DNA of 64,000 nucleotides from Planctomycetia bacterium (GCA_005808665.1 SYLG01000096.1:1-64000), one strand, 5' to 3'. Shown: positions 9,175 through 18,375, counted from the first letter of the stretch. Notes: generated by a model not told the origin, from the sequence alone. Numbers and translations: made by a program.

Positions 9175-10068
9175 CTATAGTTCTGGTCTTTGGGCAAGGT
9201 GCTGAAGAATTATGGATTGAGCTTCGGCTCGTTCCTGACCGGCAAGAACCAGCCTTGGTGCCCTTACTCTTTCGGAACCCATTCCCACTTCCTGTTGGGC
9301 AAGTTTTATCAATTGGACAAACTTAACCACAACATCCATACGCAATAGAGGCAAAAACCAACGGTAAAGGTCAAACGCCTTGGCCTTGTCCCCCTTCATG
9401 GCCAAGTCAAACAGGGCCACCGATTCTTTCGGAAATGCGTTGACCAATCCCGCAATCCACCCGGTAGCACCCGCTTCGATCCCCTCCACAATCATGTCGT
9501 CAACGCCGACAAGGAGTGCCAGGCGATCGCCGATTTCGCTTTTGATGGCAGCCAAACGCCGGACATCGGCACTGGATTCCTTGACAGCATGGAGGTTCGC
9601 ATGATCCCGGGCCAGTTCTGCTATCTGGCTTGGGAGATAGTCTGTTTTGTAGGCAATCGGATTGTTGTAAAGCATACACGAAAGTGGCGTGGCGGAGATG
9701 ACCTGATCGACATGGGATTTCATCTCTCTCCAATCGGTGGAATAAACATAGGGTGGCAAAACCATCAAACCTTGGCAACCAGCCTTATGGGCGGCCCGGG
9801 CAATTTGGACAGCCTCGGCGGTTGAAAGGGCAGCAACCCCAGCCACAACAGGGGCCCGCTTTCCAAGGGCATTGACACAAGTAGTCAAGACTTCGCTTTT
9901 TTCCGTTAAGGAAAGGGTAGACCCCTCGCCGAGGGATCCCAAGGCAACAATACCTTGGCAGCCATTGTCGATAAGCCAGTTTGTGTGTTTGCCCAATAAG
10001 ACATGATCGACCGAACCGCTTTCGGTAAAGGGAGTGGTCATTGCCGGAATAACGCCTTGCCAATTCAT
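9175..10068 (-). CDS. DapA-family deaminase/aldolase, probable 1-pyrroline-4-hydroxy-2-carboxylate deaminase
   Basis: 297 residues, a complete class I DapA/NanA (beta/alpha)8 barrel. It shows the N-terminal MTTPFTESG, the GSLGEGSTL substrate loop, the tyrosine motif LYNNPIAY and the Schiff-base lysine in LHAVKESSAD. In hydroxyproline catabolism a member of this family deaminates and dehydrates pyrroline-4-hydroxy-2-carboxylate to ketoglutarate semialdehyde, which fits the neighbouring dehydrogenase exactly. Its ATG overlaps the upstream stop by 4 bases (ATGA), implying translational coupling. Other activities of this superfamily are possible in isolation; the assignment rests on the operon. 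Confidence 0.82.
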   Translation of the reverse strand: MNWQGVIPAMTTPFTESGSVDHVLLGKHTNWLIDNGCQGIVALGSLGEGSTLSLTEKSEVLTTCVNALGKRAPVVAGVAALSTAEAVQIARAAHKAGCQGLMVLPPYVYSTDWREMKSHVDQVISATPLSCMLYNNPIAYKTDYLPSQIAELARDHANLHAVKESSADVRRLAAIKSEIGDRLALLVGVDDMIVEGIEAGATGWIAGLVNAFPKESVALFDLAMKGDKAKAFDLYRWFLPLLRMDVVVKFVQLIKLAQQEVGMGSERVRAPRLVLAGQERAEAQSIILQHLAQRPEL

Positions 10069-11348
10069 GATTCCTGATTCTCCGATTGGTACATTTGAAA
10101 AAGGGCCTGTGCGGAAAGGGGTTGGAATGGCGGTCGGGGAAAGTCCGGCTCAAAGCCATAAAGGGCCTTGGCGGCAGGCCCGCACACCTTTCCCTGGCAA
10201 GGCCCCATACCCAACCTCGTTTGGAGCTTGGCCTCCCGCCAGCAACTCATGGGTTTAATTTTCCCATGGGGTATATCTTCGCAACGGCAGACGATTGTGT
10301 CCTCCCTGATTTGATCCAATAATTCGGATCTTGGCGAAAATGTCGCATCCAGCAGTTGGACAAATCGTTCCCACCTGGGCAGGGCGGCCGATTGATGGTG
10401 GGAAAGCTCCCTTTGGCCAGCCGCAGCTAGTCCGGCTACAATTCCCTGAGCAATGGCCCGTTCCGCTCCACCCACTCCGGTGCATTCGCCAATGGCGTAA
10501 AGGTGTGATCGGGAAGTTTGACCCAAGGAATCGACCTTGACCCGATCCTTTTCAATGGTGCATCCAGCCATTCTGGCCAAGTCGATGTTGGGGATCAGAT
10601 GGCAACCGGTTGCCAGGTAATCGCACTCCATTCGCCAGGATTTCTTGCCATTGGTCATTTGGACCCATTCCAACCGACCCTCCCCCCCAGCCTGTTGGAC
10701 CCATGTTCCAACCGGGGAGGAAACTTTCCAAAGTTTGGCAAGGTAGCCAAGGGCCTCGAAGGCTTTTTCCGGATAGGCCGGAAGATGGGCGGTGAAATTG
10801 GCCAGCTTGGCAAACGAAGCCTGCTCCGCCAGGAGAAGGAGTTTCCCTTTGGCTTTTTGAACGGACCTGGCCACGGGGTACATGAGTGGTCCACTGCCCG
10901 CAATCACCACCCGTTTATTGGCAACGCAAAGCCCGGTTTTTATCATGGCCTGTAACCCACCCATTCCCACAACCCCAGGCAAGGTCCAACCCGGAAACGG
11001 AATCCACCGTTCCCGAGCTCCGGTTGCAAGGACAAGATCGTTTCCCAGGCAAATTTGGGTTTCCCCATTGGGTGATTGAAACACAACCCCTGGCTTTTGT
11101 GGCAACACATCAAGGACTTGGCCTTGCTTTCGATGAATGTTGGGCAATGACATACCGTCCAGCCAGTATTTCGCCAGTCCATTGGTTGACCCCGACCGCC
11201 AAATCTGACCTCCCGAGGTTGACATTTCATCCAAAACCAGGCATTGTTCCGAAGGGTCGGCATAGCGTGCAAATGTTACGGCAGCGGCAATGGCGGCTGG
11301 CCCGGAACCAACAATCAAGAGGCTGGCCCGTTTCGGTTCCCCACTCAT
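10065..11348 (-). CDS. FAD/NAD(P)-binding subunit of D-hydroxyproline dehydrogenase-like complex
   Basis: About 427 residues from the ATG at 11348, which overlaps the stop of the 2Fe-2S gene by 4 bases; the longer open frame to 11438 runs through that gene and is not needed. An N-terminal FAD dinucleotide site (LIVGSGPAAIAAAV) and a second nucleotide site (VVIAGSGPLMYPVA) are followed by a C-terminal BFD-like iron-sulfur segment with cysteines in VCRCED and GMGPCQGKVCG. This is the HcnB/OoxA/LhpE-type electron-transfer subunit found beside a DadA-like catalytic subunit and a small ferredoxin-like subunit. In this operon it should shuttle electrons from D-hydroxyproline oxidation to a respiratory acceptor. 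Confidence 0.82.
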   Translation of the reverse strand: MSGEPKRASLLIVGSGPAAIAAAVTFARYADPSEQCLVLDEMSTSGGQIWRSGSTNGLAKYWLDGMSLPNIHRKQGQVLDVLPQKPGVVFQSPNGETQICLGNDLVLATGARERWIPFPGWTLPGVVGMGGLQAMIKTGLCVANKRVVIAGSGPLMYPVARSVQKAKGKLLLLAEQASFAKLANFTAHLPAYPEKAFEALGYLAKLWKVSSPVGTWVQQAGGEGRLEWVQMTNGKKSWRMECDYLATGCHLIPNIDLARMAGCTIEKDRVKVDSLGQTSRSHLYAIGECTGVGGAERAIAQGIVAGLAAAGQRELSHHQSAALPRWERFVQLLDATFSPRSELLDQIREDTIVCRCEDIPHGKIKPMSCWREAKLQTRLGMGPCQGKVCGPAAKALYGFEPDFPRPPFQPLSAQALFQMYQSENQES

Positions 11349-11605
11349 GGAAGCGGCACCGTTTCGACAACCATTCCCTGACGGACTGTTATCATGCAGG
11401 ACCGTTGATGGAACAACCCGTCGATGGTAACAGTGCATTCATGGCAAAAGCCCATTCCACAAAGGGGGCCTCTTGGCTGGCCGGTGACCGAGGTTCGGGT
11501 AGTCCCAAAACCGGCATTGAAAACTGCTGAAAGAAGGGTGTGGCCAACGGGCACCGAAACTGGCCTTCCATTCAATTCGATATTAACCCGCTGGGGATCG
11601 CTCAT
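11345..11605 (-). CDS. Small 2Fe-2S subunit of D-hydroxyproline dehydrogenase-like complex
   Basis: 86 residues, the size of HcnA/OoxA-type (2Fe-2S) subunits. It contains RVNIELNGRPVSVPVGHTLLS at the start and cysteines in GPLCGMGFCHECTVTIDG, plus a later RSCMITVRQG, the arrangement of the N-terminal ferredoxin-like domain of these dehydrogenases. The start overlaps the upstream DadA-like gene by 4 bases (ATGA) and its stop overlaps the next gene in the same way, so the three subunits are translated as a unit. The small subunit would carry electrons between the two flavin subunits. Confidence 0.85.
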   Translation of the reverse strand: MSDPQRVNIELNGRPVSVPVGHTLLSAVFNAGFGTTRTSVTGQPRGPLCGMGFCHECTVTIDGLFHQRSCMITVRQGMVVETVPLP

Positions 11606-12753
11606 GGAATCGGCCCCTTTTGCAGGGAAAACCGCAAAGGCTCATAGGGCTCCCATGGAATGGAAGGAGTATTACCCACCAGGCGATCGGCCAAAATGCG
11701 GGCTGTTCCAAGCGAAGTGGTGATGCCAAGCCCTTCATGGCCGGTCGCCAACCAGACACCCTCCATGGGCCTACCCGTTACCGGGTTGGGAGCGGGGCCG
11801 ATGAGGGGAACTTTGTCTGGTGTGGCCGCCCGAAACCCAGTCCACACCCGCAGACAAAGTAGATCCTTTAAATGCGGTAAATACCAAAAGGCCCGCTCCA
11901 GCATTTTTGCCGTGATGGATTTCTCAATCCGACTATCCAAAGCACCATATTGCCTCGATGATCCGATAAGCAGTTGACCGGTGCGCCTTGGCTGGACATT
12001 AAATGCCACGGTATCCTGGGTCAATTGGTGGGCATTTTTCAGGTAGCCCAGTTCAATCAGTTGGTGGCGGATATGGCCAGGGTAGCGATCTGTTATGATT
12101 AAATGTCCTTTGCGGGGTTTCAAGGCGATTCCCGGAACCAATTTCGTGGCATTGGCCCCCGTTGCTACCACCACAGTCCGGGCACAAAGGCGATCCCCGT
12201 TTTCGAAAACAACGATTCCCCCTTCATGGACTTCCCGGACTGCTTGCCCTTTTTGAAATTTGGATCCTTTATGGATGGCTTGATCAAGTAACCAGGCTGC
12301 GGCGGTGGGGGGATAAATCACCGCATCGCCTTTAACCCGGAGACCGCCTGAAAGGCCAGGCCTGAGGTTGGGTTCATATTCGTAGAGTTTTCTGCCGGTA
12401 ACAACTTCGGAGACAATTCCGGCATTGCTGTAAATATGGGATTTGCGTTCGACCTCCGCCATTTCCTCATGATCAGCGGCAACCCACATGGTTCCACAGG
12501 CATCATATTCCACAGAGCCGGGCAAATCGGGTTGCAATTCTTTCCATAACGCACAGGAAAGTTGGGTTAAGGCAATTTGGGCGGGGGAATCGTCCATCAC
12601 TACAAGATGGCCCATACCTGCTCCTGTGGCCCCACCCCCAACCATGTGGGATTCTACCACCAAAGTCGAAAGTCCTACCCGAGCACACTCCAAAGCACAG
12701 GCCACACCGACAATTCCCGCACCAATGATTAGAACATCGGCACCCGGCTTCAC
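11602..12753 (-). CDS. DadA-like FAD oxidoreductase, catalytic subunit of D-hydroxyproline dehydrogenase
   Basis: About 383 residues from GTG at 12753, whose GTGA overlap with the epimerase stop and GGGGA eight bases upstream favour it over TTG codons further out. The Rossmann FAD site ADVLIIGAGIVGVACALECA lies at the very start, and the C-terminus has the DAO-family pattern VWTGFRAATPDKVPLIGPAP followed by GVWLATGHEGLGITTSLG. Enzymes of this kind oxidise D-amino acids; with an epimerase gene immediately upstream the expected substrate is cis-4-hydroxy-D-proline, giving pyrroline-4-hydroxy-2-carboxylate. The substrate comes from context, and D-proline or a related imino acid cannot be ruled out. 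Confidence 0.85.
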   Translation of the reverse strand: MKPGADVLIIGAGIVGVACALECARVGLSTLVVESHMVGGGATGAGMGHLVVMDDSPAQIALTQLSCALWKELQPDLPGSVEYDACGTMWVAADHEEMAEVERKSHIYSNAGIVSEVVTGRKLYEYEPNLRPGLSGGLRVKGDAVIYPPTAAAWLLDQAIHKGSKFQKGQAVREVHEGGIVVFENGDRLCARTVVVATGANATKLVPGIALKPRKGHLIITDRYPGHIRHQLIELGYLKNAHQLTQDTVAFNVQPRRTGQLLIGSSRQYGALDSRIEKSITAKMLERAFWYLPHLKDLLCLRVWTGFRAATPDKVPLIGPAPNPVTGRPMEGVWLATGHEGLGITTSLGTARILADRLVGNTPSIPWEPYEPLRFSLQKGPIP

Positions 12754-13682
12754 TGGCGGATTCCCCAACAAAATGGATCGTTATCATCTAATAAAAGTGT
12801 GGTTTCACCAGTAATCCAAGCTCTCCCGGTGATGGTGGGTACCACCTGGTGGCCCAACTTCCGGTATCGTGATTGAAAACTTGTCCCCAGGATTCCCTCC
12901 TGGGTCCAGGTTTCACCTTCGCCCAGTTCGCCGTTTTCCGCAAGACAGGCGATCTTGGCGCTGGTTCCGGTTCCGCATGGGGAGCGATCGTAGGCCCGGC
13001 CCGGACAGAGGACAAAATTCCGCCCACTTCCTCCACGATTTTGGGCGGGTCCAAAAAGCTCGACATGATCCACTTCGGGAAAGCCCTGCATATTCAAGGC
13101 TTTACGGATAGCCCAGGCACGACTGGTAAGTTCATCGACATAAGAGATCTTCAAAGGTATGTCGTGAATCGGCGTGAGGAAAAACCAATTCCCGCCCCAG
13201 GCGACATCGCCACAAACCTGGCCCACACCGGGTACCTCGACAACCACATCCGCTGCTTTTCGGTAGCTAGGAACATTGGTCAGGGTTACACTGGAATCAG
13301 GGTGAAGTTGCGCTGTAATTCGGCCAACGGGCGTTTCTATGTGATGAAAGCCCTGACTGATTCGGCCCAAAAATTCCAAAGCGGCAATCACTCCAATCAT
13401 GCCATGGCCACACATTCCCAGGTAGCCTACATTGTTGAAAAATATTACGGACGCCGAAGAACCTGGATCGATGGGATGGCGCACCAGGGCCCCTACCATG
13501 ACATCGCTCCCTCTTGGTTCATTGACGATTGCCGAGCGAAATCCATCGTGATGACTGCGAAATCGGTCAAGTGCCAGGGTCGCATTGAGTTGTCCCAAAT
13601 CGGGGCCGCCACGGATTACCACCCGGGTGGGCTCCCCGGCGGTGTGCGTGTCAATGGCTTCAATGCGTTTAGCGGTTTGCAT
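12750..13682 (-). CDS. 4-hydroxyproline 2-epimerase (proline racemase family)
   Basis: 310 residues of the proline racemase fold. Both catalytic cysteines are visible: Cys91 in LGMCGHGMIG and Cys236 in SPCGTGTSAK. A Thr in place of the first cysteine would instead have suggested trans-3-hydroxyproline dehydratase. The start segment IEAIDTHTAGEPTRVV is typical. The enzyme converts trans-4-hydroxy-L-proline to cis-4-hydroxy-D-proline, the first step of bacterial hydroxyproline breakdown. It lies 20 bases after the aminopeptidase P gene and overlaps the dehydrogenase gene by 4 bases. Proline racemase activity is an alternative, but the neighbouring pathway genes point to hydroxyproline. Confidence 0.9.
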   Translation of the reverse strand: MQTAKRIEAIDTHTAGEPTRVVIRGGPDLGQLNATLALDRFRSHHDGFRSAIVNEPRGSDVMVGALVRHPIDPGSSASVIFFNNVGYLGMCGHGMIGVIAALEFLGRISQGFHHIETPVGRITAQLHPDSSVTLTNVPSYRKAADVVVEVPGVGQVCGDVAWGGNWFFLTPIHDIPLKISYVDELTSRAWAIRKALNMQGFPEVDHVELFGPAQNRGGSGRNFVLCPGRAYDRSPCGTGTSAKIACLAENGELGEGETWTQEGILGTSFQSRYRKLGHQVVPTITGRAWITGETTLLLDDNDPFCWGIRQ

Positions 13683-13702
13683 GAAAGGGACCCGGGGGCT
13701 GT

Positions 13703-15004
13703 TCAGGAGCGGGATCGCCCGGAGTGGATGAGATCCTCCAAATGTTCCGCTTCCACCGGGATTTCTGCCATCAAGTCCAACGGGCTTCCGCTGGTTACGA
13801 GAATGTTATTTTCAATGCGCACGCCAAAACCCTCATCGGGAATGTAGATACCAGGCTCAACCGTAAGGACCCAGCCGGCAGCAAAAGGTCGGTTCATGGG
13901 GCCCACATCATGAACATCCAGGCCCAGGACATGGCCCAGGCCGTGCATGAAGTATTTGCGCCCCGCATATTCTTCCGGGGATTCGGCCTGGATTTCCGCC
14001 CGGGAAATCAGGCCTAATCCCAATAGTTCCTCGTTCATCAAGGCCTTTGCCTCAAGTACCCAATCCCGGTGAAGCTTGCCTACCGTGGCGTTTTGAATGG
14101 ATTGCTTCATTACCCGTAGCACCGCATTGTAGACGAGCTTTTGCCGGGGAGTGAACCTGCCCGATACTGGGATTGTCCGGGTAAGGTCCGCATTGTAGTT
14201 GGCATAGGAAGCTCCCACATCGAGCAGGAGCAAATCTCCCTCCACCAAGGGTCGGTCGTTTTCATTGTAATGCAGGATACACGAGTTAGCCCCACCCGCA
14301 ATGATCGGGTTATAAGCAAACTTGCAACGATTGCGAATAAACTCATGGGCAAACTCGGCCTCGATCTCGTGCTCAAACATCCCCGGCCGAACCAGGCCAC
14401 AGACCCTTTCGAAACCCGCTTTGGTCACCCGGATCGCTCGTTTGAGTAGCTCAATTTCTTCAGGTTGTTTCTCCACCCGGAGGGCGTGCATTAACTTTGA
14501 CAGACGGCCGTACGAGTGAAGCGGATACCGATCCTGGCATTCCCGGACAAAGCGGGCGTCGCGGGTTTGGGACTCGACCACCGCACGGGGATGGGCATTC
14601 TCATTGAGCCAAACCATTTCCGCCTCGCACATCATGGCATGAAATGTTTTGGAAAACTCGGATAGCCATTTGATGGTTTTGATCCCGGATATTTCCCTGG
14701 CGAGGTCCTTGGTAAGCTTGTGCCCTTCCCAAATCCTGAGTAGTTCGTTGGGTTCGCGAATGAAAAGTACTTCCCTTAAAAGCGGGTCATGCGCCGTAGG
14801 GAAAAGGACAAGGATGGTTTCCTCCTGTTCGACCCCGCTCAGGTAAAACAGGTCACTGTTGGGAACGAGGGTTAGGTTGCCATCCGCATTGGTGGGAAGA
14901 ATATCATTGGCCCCAACGACGGCCAAGGCATTTGGGCCCAATTGGGCGGCAAGTCGGCCACGGTTTGACTCGAAAAAGGAAGGATCAATCCGGTCATGGC
15001 GCAT
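13703..15004 (-). CDS. pepP: Xaa-Pro aminopeptidase (aminopeptidase P)
   Basis: 433 residues. The N-terminal creatinase-like domain is followed by an M24 metallopeptidase domain with all expected metal ligands: LLLDVGASYANYNADLTRT (two Asp), HGLGHVLGLDVHD (His), VEPGIYIP (Glu) and FGVRIENNILVT (Glu). It removes an N-terminal residue when the second residue is proline; the operon suggests it also handles hydroxyproline peptides. It is the first gene of the hydroxyproline operon, which makes sense if the cell lives on collagen- or plant-wall-like peptides. Two direct repeats lie just upstream of the start. Confidence 0.9.
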   Translation of the reverse strand: MRHDRIDPSFFESNRGRLAAQLGPNALAVVGANDILPTNADGNLTLVPNSDLFYLSGVEQEETILVLFPTAHDPLLREVLFIREPNELLRIWEGHKLTKDLAREISGIKTIKWLSEFSKTFHAMMCEAEMVWLNENAHPRAVVESQTRDARFVRECQDRYPLHSYGRLSKLMHALRVEKQPEEIELLKRAIRVTKAGFERVCGLVRPGMFEHEIEAEFAHEFIRNRCKFAYNPIIAGGANSCILHYNENDRPLVEGDLLLLDVGASYANYNADLTRTIPVSGRFTPRQKLVYNAVLRVMKQSIQNATVGKLHRDWVLEAKALMNEELLGLGLISRAEIQAESPEEYAGRKYFMHGLGHVLGLDVHDVGPMNRPFAAGWVLTVEPGIYIPDEGFGVRIENNILVTSGSPLDLMAEIPVEAEHLEDLIHSGRSRS

Positions 15005-15037
15005 GGTAAAAAATCCCCTGCTTACCTACAAGAACGC

Positions 15038-15070
15038 CCAGGAGTATTTCCCAGCACACCAGGAAGTATT
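15038..15070. promoter_or_regulatory. Direct repeats upstream of the pepP-hydroxyproline operon
   Basis: CCAGGAGTATT (15038-15048) and CCAGGAAGTATT (15059-15070) are near-identical and start 21 bases apart, about two helical turns, 34 bases before the pepP start. They lie in the only intergenic space (15005-15249) shared by this operon and the divergent PSCyt gene. The spacing suits a dimeric activator or repressor. No regulator gene lies next to them, and no assay supports this. Confidence 0.35.
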
Positions 15071-15249
15071 CTACAACCAAAACCGGACCTTTTCCGCCCT
15101 AAGGTGGGTTGGATTCAGGATGACCACTGGGTGGTTCGTTCGGGTTTGCTGGCGGTGGGGACCTTTGAGAATACAATTCCAGAAGGGAAACCTGAATTAA
15201 CCCCTTCTTCCTACCTAAAAAGGGTTTCCCATACGCATGGATAACCGGG

Positions 15250-18200
15250 ATGAGGTTGAACGCTTTTTATTGGAGGCCTTTTGATTTCATTGCCCAGGTT
15301 GGCCTGGGGTTCCTGATAATCCCCTTCCTTAATTCCACCGAGCCACCCATTTCCCAAGCCCGAGTGGTCCCGGAATACCAAAACCAAATCGCTCCCCTTC
15401 TCAAAAATCGCTGTGTTCGCTGTCACGGGCCCGCCAAGCAGGATGGCAAATTAAACCTTGCTCTTGGGGCGGGATTGGTTCGGGGTGGAAAAAACGGAAA
15501 AATAATCCAACCGGGCAGCCCGGATTCAAGCCTCCTTTGGCAGCATGTTTCCGACAATTCCATGCCCAAAGGGGAGCCACCCTTAACCCCCCTCGAAAAA
15601 GGACTGATTCGTCAATGGATTGAATCAGGAGCTCACGGCCTCCCTTTAACGGTTTCGGCCTTGCCCGATGGGGATGAACATTGGGCCTATCAGAAAGGGA
15701 AGCCAGTCAGTCTCCCCGCTGTAAAAAACAAGGCACGGATTCGGACTCCCATAGATGTGTTTCTCCAAGCCAGACTGGAAAAGAAAGGGTTGACCCTTTT
15801 GCCTGACGCCACCAAATACGCTCTCATTCGTCGGGTATCATTTGCATTGTGTGGCCTTCCCCCCAGTCTAAAGGAAACGGAAAAGTACCTCAAGGATCAA
15901 AGTCCCAAAGCCTATGAAACCATGGTGGAAGGCTATTTGTCCTCGCCACAATATGGTGAGCGTTGGGGAAAATTCTGGCTGGATGCGGCGGGTTATGCCG
16001 ACTCCAACGGGTTTTTTAATGCAGACACGGATCGACCCCTTGCATGGCGGTATCGCGATTTTGTGGTTGATACCATCAATAAGGATCTACCCTTTGACCA
16101 ATTCCTCCGGGAACAACTTGCTGGTGATGAGATCGCCCGATATTCTCCAAAGACTCCCCTTTCTTCCGAGGGAATCCGGTTGCTTACCGCCACCCATTAC
16201 CTGCGAAACAGCCCGGACGGAACGGATAGCAGTGATGGGAATGAGGACGAAGTCCGGGCTGACAAATATGCCGTTTTGGAGGGTACGGTTCAAATCATGG
16301 GTTCCTCCCTTTTCGGAATCACCTTTCAATGTGCCCGTTGCCACAACCACAAATTCGAACCGGTTTCCCAAGCCGATTATTATCGGCTGCAGGCGATTCT
16401 TTATCCTGCGTTTAATGTGGAAAAATGGGCCTATCCAAGAAATCGCGATATCGTAGCGGCCACCGCTTCGGAAATCGAAACACACAAAGCTGCCTTGAGC
16501 CAACATGAGGAAAAGCTGGCGAAGGTCAAAAACCTCCAAAGGGAATGGATGCAGAAAAATCCTGAGCCCAGAACGGTTTTATTCCAAGACGATTTCGACT
16601 TGAAAAACCAGACGGTCCAAATGCTTTGGTCAACATCGGCTCCGGGGGATGATGCCCCATTGGGCCTCCCCCTTGTGCAGTTGGATTCCCAAAAAGGGCC
16701 TGCGGTGAATATCACCTCAGGAGGCCTGCATGTGGTGGAATCGGGGGCTTTGGGTGACAGGGCCATTTCCACAAAGCAATCCTTTGACTGGACGCCGGAC
16801 AAAAAAGGGGATTGGATCCAGGTTCGGTTTGACCTGGTCAGGGGAGCACCCTATGTGGGGTTTCTGATCGCCCTTGGAGATTATAACGACAAAAAGGACA
16901 AACATAAGGGCAATATCCTTTTTGATGGGGCCGAGTCGGGCCAGGCAAAGGTCTATGTGGATTACCCTGGACCCGATGGCAGTCAACCTGGGGCCATTGG
17001 GGAAAGTGGCTACAAACCTGGTAAAAGATATGGTGTTCGGGTAACAAATCGGGGCAAAGGGGCGTTTGAATTGACTCAATGGGTGGAGGGAAACCCTGAA
17101 AAAAACACCCTGACCCTTAAAGAATCCGATTTGCCCAATGGCGGGTTTGGCTTCGCCCTTTGTTGTGGGCGCAGTTATGTTGTTGACAATGTGGTGGTGG
17201 AGAAGAGTCTGGATGCGTTGGAGGCCGCCAAAATTCCAGCGGTCACCCGGGACCTCCGTCAAGCCAGAATGGCTGAATTTTCCAAAATGATCCAGGATCT
17301 CGAAAAGGCAAAACCGGTTCCTCTTACCAAACTCGCCCCCGTGGTGGACCTTTCGCCCCTGGTTCCAGGCGTTTTCATTCTGGAACGGGGAATCCACAAA
17401 GCGCGTGGGGAAAAGGTCAACCCGGGACCGCCTTCGGCTTTGCTGGAATCGGACAAAACCGACCCCTTTGGTCCTAAACCTTTTGATCTGACGCAATCCA
17501 CGGGGAGCCGTTTCGCTTTGGCCCAGTGGATCACCAAACCCAAGACCCGCGCATCTTCCTTGTTGGCAAGAGTAACGGTCAATCGGTGGTGGCACAACCA
17601 TTTTGGCAGGGGAATTGCCTCAACGGTGGATAACCTTGGTTATTCAGGTAGCCCTCCTTCCCATCCTGAATTGTTGGAATGGTTGGCAGGAGAATTGGCC
17701 CAAAATGGCTGGAGCCAAAAATACATCCACCGACTTATCCTTCATTCGACTGCCTTTCGCCAATCCGGCACACCCACCAAAGAGTCCCTATTGGCCGATG
17801 AGGACAACACACTCCATTCCCGTTTTCCCCTAAGGCGGCTTGATGCCGAATCGCTTCGGGATGGGATGCTTTTCCTTTCCGGCGAATTGGACCTGGTTCA
17901 GGGTGGACCCTATGTTCCCACCTCACGGGGGGGTGATGGAGAGGTAATTGTTCCGGAAGCCTCTTCAGGAGCCAAAAGGCGAAGTATCTACCTTCAGCAA
18001 AGGCGAACCCAAACGATGGGGATGCTTGAGATTTTTGATGCCCCATCCATTGTTTTTAATTGTACGGTAAGGCTTCCCACCACCGTACCGCTTCAATCGC
18101 TGATCCTGCTTAATTCCCCATTTGCGAGGCTTCGATCGGAGGCGTTTGCCAAAAGGCTGTTAAATGAATTTCCGGAAGATTGGAACGCCCGGTTGGGCCA

Positions 18201-18375
18201 AGCCTTTTTGCTGGTTTGGGGGAGGTCCCCTTCACCCGGGGAGGAATCAGCCGCAAAGGAATTTCTTTTGGCTCAATCCAGGGAATACACTGGGAAGCCG
18301 AATTCGGAGGTCAGGACCTGGACCGATTTGGCCAATATGCTATTGGCCTCAAACGCCTTTTTGTATGTGGAGTGA
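15250..18375 (+). CDS. PSCyt1-DUF1549-DUF1553 cytochrome-like protein with inserted LamG-like domain
   Basis: 1041 residues with an N-terminal signal sequence. The planctomycete cytochrome module has a haem motif CVRCH at residues 55-59, DUF1549 follows at ~165-385 with a second CARCH at 361-365, and DUF1553 occupies the last third (GSRFALAQWITKPK..., RRLDAESLRDGML). Between these halves, at about 440-655, lies a beta-rich insert that starts TVLFQDDF and resembles DUF1080/LamG sugar-binding folds. Such proteins are exported and occur with DUF1501 partners, as here (gene 70 bases downstream). Their chemistry is still unclear; redox attack on sugars or sulfated glycans has been suggested for the family, but nothing here proves it. 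Confidence 0.88.
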   Translation: MRLNAFYWRPFDFIAQVGLGFLIIPFLNSTEPPISQARVVPEYQNQIAPLLKNRCVRCHGPAKQDGKLNLALGAGLVRGGKNGKIIQPGSPDSSLLWQHVSDNSMPKGEPPLTPLEKGLIRQWIESGAHGLPLTVSALPDGDEHWAYQKGKPVSLPAVKNKARIRTPIDVFLQARLEKKGLTLLPDATKYALIRRVSFALCGLPPSLKETEKYLKDQSPKAYETMVEGYLSSPQYGERWGKFWLDAAGYADSNGFFNADTDRPLAWRYRDFVVDTINKDLPFDQFLREQLAGDEIARYSPKTPLSSEGIRLLTATHYLRNSPDGTDSSDGNEDEVRADKYAVLEGTVQIMGSSLFGITFQCARCHNHKFEPVSQADYYRLQAILYPAFNVEKWAYPRNRDIVAATASEIETHKAALSQHEEKLAKVKNLQREWMQKNPEPRTVLFQDDFDLKNQTVQMLWSTSAPGDDAPLGLPLVQLDSQKGPAVNITSGGLHVVESGALGDRAISTKQSFDWTPDKKGDWIQVRFDLVRGAPYVGFLIALGDYNDKKDKHKGNILFDGAESGQAKVYVDYPGPDGSQPGAIGESGYKPGKRYGVRVTNRGKGAFELTQWVEGNPEKNTLTLKESDLPNGGFGFALCCGRSYVVDNVVVEKSLDALEAAKIPAVTRDLRQARMAEFSKMIQDLEKAKPVPLTKLAPVVDLSPLVPGVFILERGIHKARGEKVNPGPPSALLESDKTDPFGPKPFDLTQSTGSRFALAQWITKPKTRASSLLARVTVNRWWHNHFGRGIASTVDNLGYSGSPPSHPELLEWLAGELAQNGWSQKYIHRLILHSTAFRQSGTPTKESLLADEDNTLHSRFPLRRLDAESLRDGMLFLSGELDLVQGGPYVPTSRGGDGEVIVPEASSGAKRRSIYLQQRRTQTMGMLEIFDAPSIVFNCTVRLPTTVPLQSLILLNSPFARLRSEAFAKRLLNEFPEDWNARLGQAFLLVWGRSPSPGEESAAKEFLLAQSREYTGKPNSEVRTWTDLANMLLASNAFLYVE

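Noticed and set aside
12873-13847. A 324-codon plus-strand frame opposite the epimerase
   Set aside because: The minus strand encodes an epimerase with both catalytic cysteines. The plus frame has no motif and exists because the codon bias keeps the antisense frame open.
16717-17601. A 294-codon minus-strand frame opposite the PSCyt gene
   Set aside because: Antisense shadow of a well supported PSCyt-DUF1553 protein with two CxxCH motifs.
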